Below, piece after piece: positions 9,301 through 10,971 of a DNA stretch of 10,971 nt. Source of the stretch: Cephalothrix spiralis (lineage: Eukaryota; Nemertea; Palaeonemertea; Archinemertea; Cephalotrichidae); contig JAUCNG010386259.1 in NCBI GenBank assembly GCA_032353305.1, positions 1 to 10,971 of the forward strand, written 5' to 3'. Numbering within the stretch: the stretch's first letter is position 1; every line of letters starts with the position of its first letter. The notes under the pieces are model-generated. The model was not told the DNA's origin. It was given only the letters and a program-made list of their open reading frames with translations, and did no database searches. The position numbers were made by a program, and so were the translations under genes.

Positions 9301-10425
9301 TACATATATGTATTCCTGGTTTTGCGTTATATGAAATATGAGAGAACGTTTTTTGCGGGCAAATTATTAAAATTTAATAATTTGCAAGAGCCCACTTTTG
9401 CTCTAATTGAGATTTAAAGAGATGACCTTTGGTCGTAGAAGGCTTATCAATTGCAGTTTTTAAAGGAAATTCTGGCGTTTAAAAAAACGCAAATGGTGAT
9501 TTTATTGCCGAAAAACTTCTAGATCTTTTCTTTTGACATTCACATCCAAATTGAGGCTCTTGTTTGTGATGTCACATCATGAATGGCAATTATTTTTCAT
9601 TACTATTCCATGATTAGAAAAAACCCATTCACCATGGGAATATAAATCACAAAAAAAAGTTAGTAATGGTTGGTATATGTAATGATGATATCCGCCATTT
9701 TGTTGAATACAGTTTTATACAACAAAAGATATAATCTTTGTTGTATAATTGACACTTGCAATCCGACACTATTCCATATACTACCACCCACCAAACACTA
9801 CAACCATAATATTTATTAGAGTCATATCCTATGACTGGGTAAACCCCCCTCATTCGGAGATGTTTTCGGGTTCTTCAGACACAGTGTTTTCACATTTTCG
9901 TGATGTGGTTAACATCTGGGGGTACGTATCAGACCTGATCAGGACAATTTATTTATTGATGTATTTTTTCTCTCTTGATCTAGATAATAGTCCACGTCTT
10001 TCTGCTCCAACGTTTCAAATAACTACACCAGGACCGGAGCCACTCATTAAATCCGTATTGGAAAAGAACGCCAGGCGATCCATCGTAAATACACCTTTAG
10101 GGAACTTGACTCCATCTCTCCGAAGGAGCGTTCGAAAAAGCTTGGCAGCTTGCGCCAGCCCATTAGCTGTGATATCATCGACCTCAAGGAGGCGAAGTGG
10201 CCCATCACCCCGTGCCGCTTCAAATTCTCCCGCTGAGCATAGACGGAGAAGTTCACCAAGCACAAATGTTCAAAGTTCACCAAATGCTGGTCAATTGAAA
10301 TCTTCATCCGTTACGCCTGTTATGAATTCACTTTCTCTTGAAGATAACACCACTTCGACGACCCCAGTTATGCGAAAATCATCTGCTAAGAAACAAGCAA
10401 GTTCAATTAGAAGGAGATCCACAAG
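2..10425 (+). CDS. DLGAP5: DLGAP5/HURP-like GKAP-domain protein, partial, 7 exons
   Basis: The coding join is 2-324, 2673-2746, 5721-6032, 6961-7121, 7914-8015, 8686-8821, 9984-10425. It gives 516 complete codons plus two bases with no internal stop, and donor and acceptor phases agree at all six junctions. The GKAP domain spans about residues 196-310, numbered from the first codon in the window. It is preceded by a basic Ser/Thr region and an acidic serine-rich stretch, and followed by a Lys-rich linker and an Arg/Ser/Pro tail. In known HURP proteins this architecture belongs to a Ran- and Aurora-A-regulated microtubule-associated factor that stabilises kinetochore fibres on the mitotic spindle. 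That role is inferred here from family membership. Synaptic DLGAP1-4 end soon after the GKAP domain, usually in a PDZ ligand, whereas at least 200 residues follow here, which favours DLGAP5. The N-terminal microtubule-binding part and the C-terminus lie outside the window. The paralogue assignment is less certain than the domain. Confidence 0.85.
435..456. repeat. 22-bp perfect palindrome
   Basis: The half-site CGTGCAATTCG is followed directly by its reverse complement with no spacer. The segment is GC-richer than its surroundings and lies about 110 bp after the exon 1 donor. It could be part of a transposon remnant or simply a chance cruciform-forming sequence. Confidence 0.75.
1750..1909. 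mobile_element. MITE-like element with 22-bp perfect terminal inverted repeats
   Basis: Bases 1750-1771 (beginning agtattttgcta) are the exact reverse complement of 1888-1909 (ending agcaaaatact). They flank 116 bp of AT-rich, non-coding sequence. A 160-bp unit with perfect inverted termini and no ORF matches the form of a miniature inverted-repeat transposable element. No clear target-site duplication is visible: flanks are ...aaaatt and ttaag.... The superfamily is therefore unassigned, and a simple inverted duplication remains possible. Confidence 0.6.
1983..2115. repeat. Fold-back segment with internal direct repeats
   Basis: An exact 13-bp inverted pair, aaaattggcaaaa (2017-2029) and ttttgccaatttt (2098-2110), is nested with a looser outer pair, ggccaaaaattga (1983-1995) against ccaattttcggcc (2103-2115). 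Within the left arm, gatggaaaaatttggca (1994-2010) is repeated as gatggaaaaattggca (2012-2027). Homopurine runs and G-runs make the strand composition uneven. This looks like a degenerate dispersed repeat, and the ORFs crossing it on both strands are by-products. Confidence 0.5.
2371..2470. repeat. Imperfect inverted repeat
   Basis: Bases 2371-2390 (ctttcattgtggatgtggtt) pair with 2451-2470 (aaccgcagccaaaatgaaag) at 17 of 20 positions, around a 60-bp centre. Weaker complementarity continues outward. A degraded fold-back element is likely; no coding content is evident. Confidence 0.5.
2673..2746 (+). CDS. DLGAP5: Exon 2: short linker exon with Cdk-type site
   Basis: A 74-nt exon between an acceptor with a short pyrimidine run (tgtttttcag, AG at 2671-2672) and a perfect donor (gtaagt at 2747). 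It enters in phase 2, completing an AGA arginine codon, and leaves in phase 1. Residues 109-132 include SKSPM and DRRTPKRKSIG. TPKR (residues 125-128) matches the full Cdk consensus S/T-P-x-K/R, and KRKS resembles an Aurora/PKA-type site. The frame fits both neighbours without a stop. The exon is short and has no domain signature, so it rests on splice sites, phase and composition. Confidence 0.78.
3236..3262. repeat. Fragment of CAGGGAAAA/CAGGGAATT degenerate repeat
   Basis: Contains tcagggaaaatcagggaatt, the same unit that recurs in intron 7 (10799-10870). Only about two units remain here. Confidence 0.5.
3591..3608. repeat. 18-bp perfect palindrome
   Basis: The half-site atgaattat is directly followed by its reverse complement. 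It is AT-only apart from one GC pair per arm, so chance is a reasonable explanation in this AT-rich intron. Confidence 0.6.
3998..4162. repeat. Two-copy tandem duplication, 82-83 bp units
   Basis: Copy 1 (3998-4079) and copy 2 (4080-4162) both begin gcctactataattataatg and end tgctat. They differ by a few substitutions and one extra A in copy 2, which indicates a fairly recent local duplication. The ORF starting at 4078 arises from copy 2 and is not considered a gene. Confidence 0.85.
4482..4509. promoter_or_regulatory. Inverted pair of CRE/ATF-like sites
   Basis: TGACGTCA (4482-4489), the full cAMP-response element consensus, is mirrored by TTACGTCA (4502-4509), whose complement TGACGTAA is a one-base variant. 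The 28-bp segment is palindromic at 24 of 28 positions. It lies 56 bp upstream of an ATG that opens a 34-codon ORF ending at a splice donor. bZIP binding is plausible from the motif only; no TATA box or other promoter element is evident. Confidence 0.4.
4565..4665 (+). other. Orphan short ORF ending at a splice donor (possible first exon)
   Basis: An ATG in acceptable context (aaacaATGg) opens MAQLISRVSAIMVEEFGEF followed by CETIRDAVCTPRPPR. A good donor (AAG|gtaact, GT at 4666) precedes the in-frame stop at 4667. The peptide is more protein-like than the surrounding translations, with balanced composition and few low-complexity runs. I do not recognise a family. The donor leaves phase 2, while exon 3 expects phase 1. 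Splicing to exon 3 would hit a stop within about ten codons, so it is not a simple alternative start for this gene. It could be a nested gene's first exon, a relic carried by a mobile element, or chance. Confidence 0.25.
4686..4768. repeat. Imperfect fold-back just after the orphan ORF
   Basis: atctcgataccctcg (4686-4700) is complementary to tgagggcatcgaaat (4754-4768) at 12 of 15 positions plus a G-U pair. Further pairing of ttat (4701-4704) with ataa (4743-4746) is possible across a bulge. The stem could be a hairpin transcript, but the long unpaired interior argues against a canonical microRNA precursor. Confidence 0.35.
5721..6032 (+). CDS. DLGAP5: Exon 3: acidic Ser-rich region and first GKAP helix
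   Basis: The 312-nt exon encodes residues 134-236. The acceptor is an excellent pyrimidine tract (tttttttcttttttacag) ending at 5720, and the donor is gtacgt at 6033. Both junctions are phase 1, so the exon could be skipped without a frameshift. The first part (DFSDIDDLLSS through ESDVEKK) is acidic and serine-rich and probably disordered. From about residue 196 it becomes the conserved start of the GKAP domain: VLYFRNLLISETLRLNSLC followed by DQW. In the family this helix carries the FRN..L.SET pattern and a Cys...Trp pair. Reading past the donor would give only one more residue before a stop at 6038-6040. Confidence 0.93.
6066..6282. mobile_element. GC-rich nested fold-back element
   Basis: Several complementary blocks occur in nested order. 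ctgaggcacga (6066-6076) pairs with tcgtgcctgag (6272-6282) at 10 of 11. gatcccgtctcagac (6092-6106) pairs with gtctgagccgggatc (6257-6271) at 14 of 15. agacacggttctcgtcccag (6103-6122) pairs with 6184-6204 except for a few positions. The left arm carries a 15-base insertion relative to the right. The block is markedly GC-richer than the intron and begins about 30 bp after the exon 3 donor. The structure suggests a fold-back/MITE-type insertion. No target duplication was identified. Confidence 0.55.
6837..6869. repeat. Dispersed repeat tail, copy A
   Basis: A 33-bp segment ending tgggaaccct is 29/33 identical to 7766-7798 in the next intron. It is preceded by ggtcctggaatgttttg and gacctggaaa words, which look like degenerate units of the same repeat. 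Confidence 0.6.
6961..7121 (+). CDS. DLGAP5: Exon 4: GKAP domain core
   Basis: This 161-nt exon enters in phase 1 (codon 237, Val) and leaves in phase 0. The acceptor is ctcttttctttcag at 6947-6960 and the donor gtaaga at 7122. Residues 238-290 are the most diagnostic stretch in the window: SGQLRTTIGQGHLLMNQRFK, QFRGLVDNCEF, then ETKCEDLQGFWDMVYFQ. The GQ..LL...RF.QF..LVD.C pattern and the DL.GFWDMV..Q pattern define the Pfam GKAP family. The region is helical in family members. No key family residue appears to be missing. Confidence 0.96.
7122..7913 (+). other. Intron 4 (792 bp, phase 0)
   Basis: Donor gtaaga, acceptor tacttgtag. Contains two loosely similar segments beginning ataggggcg (7261 and 7442) and the second copy of a dispersed repeat (7766-7798). 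The rest shows no recognised feature. The minus-strand ORF at 7603-7818 lies in this repeat-bearing sequence and has no domain-like content. Confidence 0.85.
7766..7798. repeat. Dispersed repeat tail, copy B
   Basis: 29/33 identical to 6837-6869 and in the same orientation. Both contain gaaaaaaatc followed by gtgggaaccct or atgggaaccct, the conserved end of the unit. Confidence 0.6.
7914..8015 (+). CDS. DLGAP5: Exon 5: end of GKAP domain and Lys-rich linker
   Basis: Exactly 34 codons (residues 291-324), phase 0 at both ends, with acceptor tacttgtag (AG at 7912-7913) and donor gtattt at 8016. The first part, VEDVDAKFKQLEKIRDAGW, completes the GKAP domain with the usual helix ending in Trp. 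It continues into a basic tail, KPKSAKKKKAVK. HURP proteins have a comparable Lys-rich linker after the domain. The donor is weaker than the others (gtattt), but the protein match fixes the frame and the next exon follows in phase 0. Confidence 0.93.
8016..8685 (+). other. Intron 5 (670 bp, phase 0)
   Basis: Donor gtattt, acceptor ttctctttatttcag. It has a short G-rich hairpin-prone stretch (caccggggggctcggggtgcccc, starting near 8546) followed by an (AAT)-type microsatellite (8572-8582). Nothing else is recognised. The frame stays open from exon 5 to 8186 by chance, so retention of the first part would extend the protein with an unrelated hydrophobic tail. Confidence 0.85.
8686..8821 (+). 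CDS. DLGAP5: Exon 6: basic post-GKAP linker
   Basis: A 136-nt exon encoding residues 325-369 plus the first base of codon 370. The acceptor is ttctctttatttcag (AG at 8684-8685). The donor is gtaagt at 8822, after a non-consensus final exon base C. The peptide is Lys/Arg-rich (KVTKASNAKMAKSKF, then FRKQMLSNRNKQ) and ends with NSPKGPG. Human HURP also has a basic helical stretch just after its GKAP domain, so position and composition agree. I see no sharper motif. The next exon joins in phase 1, giving a His codon at the junction. Confidence 0.85.
8863..9161. mobile_element. Element bounded by TCCTACTTTTT words (unclassified)
   Basis: The word tcctactttt or a close variant occurs at 8866, 8875, 8895 (acctacttttt), 9124 and 9145, clustered at the two ends of a roughly 300-bp block. 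The block ends with a small hairpin, cctacttttttgtagg (9146-9161). Its centre has the GC-rich word cggctcgcgcctgtaacggc (8958-8977), which stands out from the AT-rich surroundings. The 100-codon ORF crossing it is Leu/Ile/Tyr-rich and without a domain. A non-autonomous transposon fragment is my best guess; the family is not identified. Confidence 0.4.
9294..9319. repeat. 26-bp perfect palindrome
   Basis: The half-site ccaggaatacata is directly followed by its reverse complement, with no spacer or mismatch. Confidence 0.85.
9359..9385. repeat. 13-bp perfect inverted repeat with 1-bp spacer
   Basis: gcaaattattaaa (9359-9371) and tttaataatttgc (9373-9385) are exact reverse complements around a single A. 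It lies 39 bp after the 26-bp palindrome. Confidence 0.85.
9715..9748. repeat. Hairpin with 15-bp stem and 3-base loop
   Basis: ttatacaacaaaagat (9715-9730) pairs with atctttgttgtataa (9734-9748) except for one bulged A, around the loop ata. It is followed by AT-rich intron and is far from any coding end, so it is not read as a terminator. Confidence 0.8.
9984..10425 (+). CDS. DLGAP5: Exon 7: Arg/Ser/Pro-rich tail with dense phospho-sites
   Basis: This 442-nt exon encodes residues 371-516 plus two bases. The acceptor is tctctcttgatctag (AG at 9982-9983) and the donor gtaaat at 10426, phase 2. The frame is also open upstream of the acceptor, from 9749, but that stretch (hydrophobic, Tyr/Ile-rich) looks like intron. 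The tail is disordered and contains about a dozen SP or TP dipeptides (NSPR, TTPGP, NTPLG, LTPS, ASPL, PSPR, NSPAE, SSPST, SSPNA, VTPV, TTPV). It also has repeated basic clusters: ARRSIV, LRRSVRKSL, SRRRSGPSP, HRRRSSPS, IRRRST. These fit Cdk and Aurora/PKA-type phosphorylation, as in HURP. Individual sites are predictions. The protein continues in an exon beyond the window. Confidence 0.9.
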
Positions 10426-10971
10426 GTAAATTATTTTAAAAAATAAGGTGGTCGAGCTCTGGGCATTTCTCCCGGGATAAAGACCAGAACTTGGCGCCAC
10501 TTTTCATCGTAAAGGAATATGAATTAGTTTTGCACTATTTTTGCTATTTTCAATTTTTTTTCCCTCTTTTCATTTCGAATTCAAGCCTCATAGTTCTCAC
10601 TAAATTTTACTGGACTGGATTGCTTGATTTCAAAATCAAAGGCAATTGCGACGCATTTAATTGCCTCGGCTTGGTGTGTATGAGAACAGTTCATGCACAA
10701 AAAGAACCCTGGGGGCTATTCGATAAGTGCAAGAAATTGCATGTATAAGAGTAGCCGGTAACGGTCTCCAGGTTGTTGGCTACACCTTGCGAAAGCAGGG
10801 TCAGGGAAAGTCGGGGAATTGAAAATTTGTCAGGAAAAGTCAGGGAATTGAGCTTGTGGTCAGGGAAAATTTTCTGAAACACCAAAATTCTAAAAAAATC
10901 CTCAAAATTATTCGATTAGCAAAGTGCCTGAAAAGTGTTACACATTCTGCCATATATTCTTGATATTATTT
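10426..10971 (+). other. Intron 7, partial (3' end outside window)
   Basis: Starts at the gtaaat donor of exon 7 in phase 2. No acceptor with a following in-frame exon is convincing before the window ends. The ORFs here (10491-10748 plus, 10691-10885 minus) are low-complexity or repeat-derived. The last 180 bp carry the CAGGGAAAA-type repeat. Confidence 0.75.
10797..10872. repeat. Degenerate CAGGGAAAA/CAGGGAATTG repeat
   Basis: Successive variants gtcagggaaag, tcggggaattg, gtcaggaaaag, tcagggaattg and gtcagggaaaa form an irregular array of about 10-bp units. The same unit is seen at 3236-3262. Similar arrays are widespread in animal genomes, so it carries little information on this gene. Confidence 0.65.

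Larger units (their letters stand above)
8822..9983 (+). other. Intron 6 (1.16 kb, phase 1)
   Basis: Donor gtaagt, acceptor tctctcttgatctag. The first 340 bp hold a TCCTACTTTTT-rich element (8863-9161). Three strong palindromes follow at 9294-9319, 9359-9385 and 9715-9748. The interval 9390-9710 shows nothing further apart from a CAAAATGGCGGA word on the minus strand (9691-9702). Confidence 0.85.

Noticed and set aside
9715-9748. Stem-loop as a bacterial-type terminator
   Set aside because: The sequence is a spliced animal gene and the hairpin lies inside an intron.
9749-9983. Upstream extension of the exon 7 open frame as coding
   Set aside because: It is Tyr/Ile-rich with no link to the tail composition, and a good acceptor at 9982-9983 in the phase required by exon 6 explains the coding start.
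10015-10307. Two minus-strand ORFs opposite exon 7
   Set aside because: They are antisense shadows of the Arg/Ser-rich exon, with no domain-like content.
10797-10872. CRISPR-like array
   Set aside because: The units are about 10 bp, irregular and without spacers of even length; this is a common degenerate animal repeat.

Overview
The window is eukaryotic nuclear DNA from an animal, AT-rich and dominated by introns. One plus-strand gene runs through all of it. Seven coding exons (about 1.55 kb in total) are separated by long introns with consensus GT/AG ends, and the first and last exons are cut or continue beyond the window. Joined in phase they give one uninterrupted frame of 516 complete codons with neither a start nor a stop codon, so both gene ends lie outside.

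The protein is recognisable from exons 3 to 5, which encode a GKAP (guanylate-kinase-associated protein, SAPAP/DLGAP) domain. Diagnostic segments are a leading FRNLLISET helix, GQGHLLMNQRFKQFRGLVD, and DLQGFWDMVYFQVEDV. A lysine-rich linker and a long Arg/Ser/Pro tail follow the domain. That layout fits the mitotic spindle protein DLGAP5/HURP (relative of fly mars) better than synaptic DLGAP1-4, which end soon after the domain. The flanking exons are full of SP/TP and basic RRxS/T sites, as expected for a Cdk1/Aurora-regulated microtubule-associated protein.

Layout: exon 1 (2-324), intron 1 (325-2672), exon 2 (2673-2746), intron 2 (2747-5720), exon 3 (5721-6032), intron 3 (6033-6960), exon 4 (6961-7121), intron 4 (7122-7913), exon 5 (7914-8015), intron 5 (8016-8685), exon 6 (8686-8821), intron 6 (8822-9983), exon 7 (9984-10425), intron 7 (10426 to end). 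Intron phases are 2,1,1,0,0,1,2.

The introns hold small non-autonomous elements and inverted repeats: a MITE-like element with 22-bp perfect inverted repeats (1750-1909), fold-backs near 1983-2115, 2371-2470 and 6066-6282, an 82-bp tandem duplication (3998-4162), an element rich in TCCTACTTTTT, degenerate CAGGGAAAA repeats, and a cluster of near-perfect palindromes in intron 6. Intron 2 also has an inverted pair of CRE-like sites just upstream of a short ORF that ends at a good splice donor. It could be an alternative or nested first exon, but this is unproven.

The intron sizes and repeat types suggest a marine invertebrate, perhaps a deuterostome, but this is a weak impression and the species cannot be named from the sequence. 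No bacterial or viral genes, tRNA, rRNA or CRISPR array were found.
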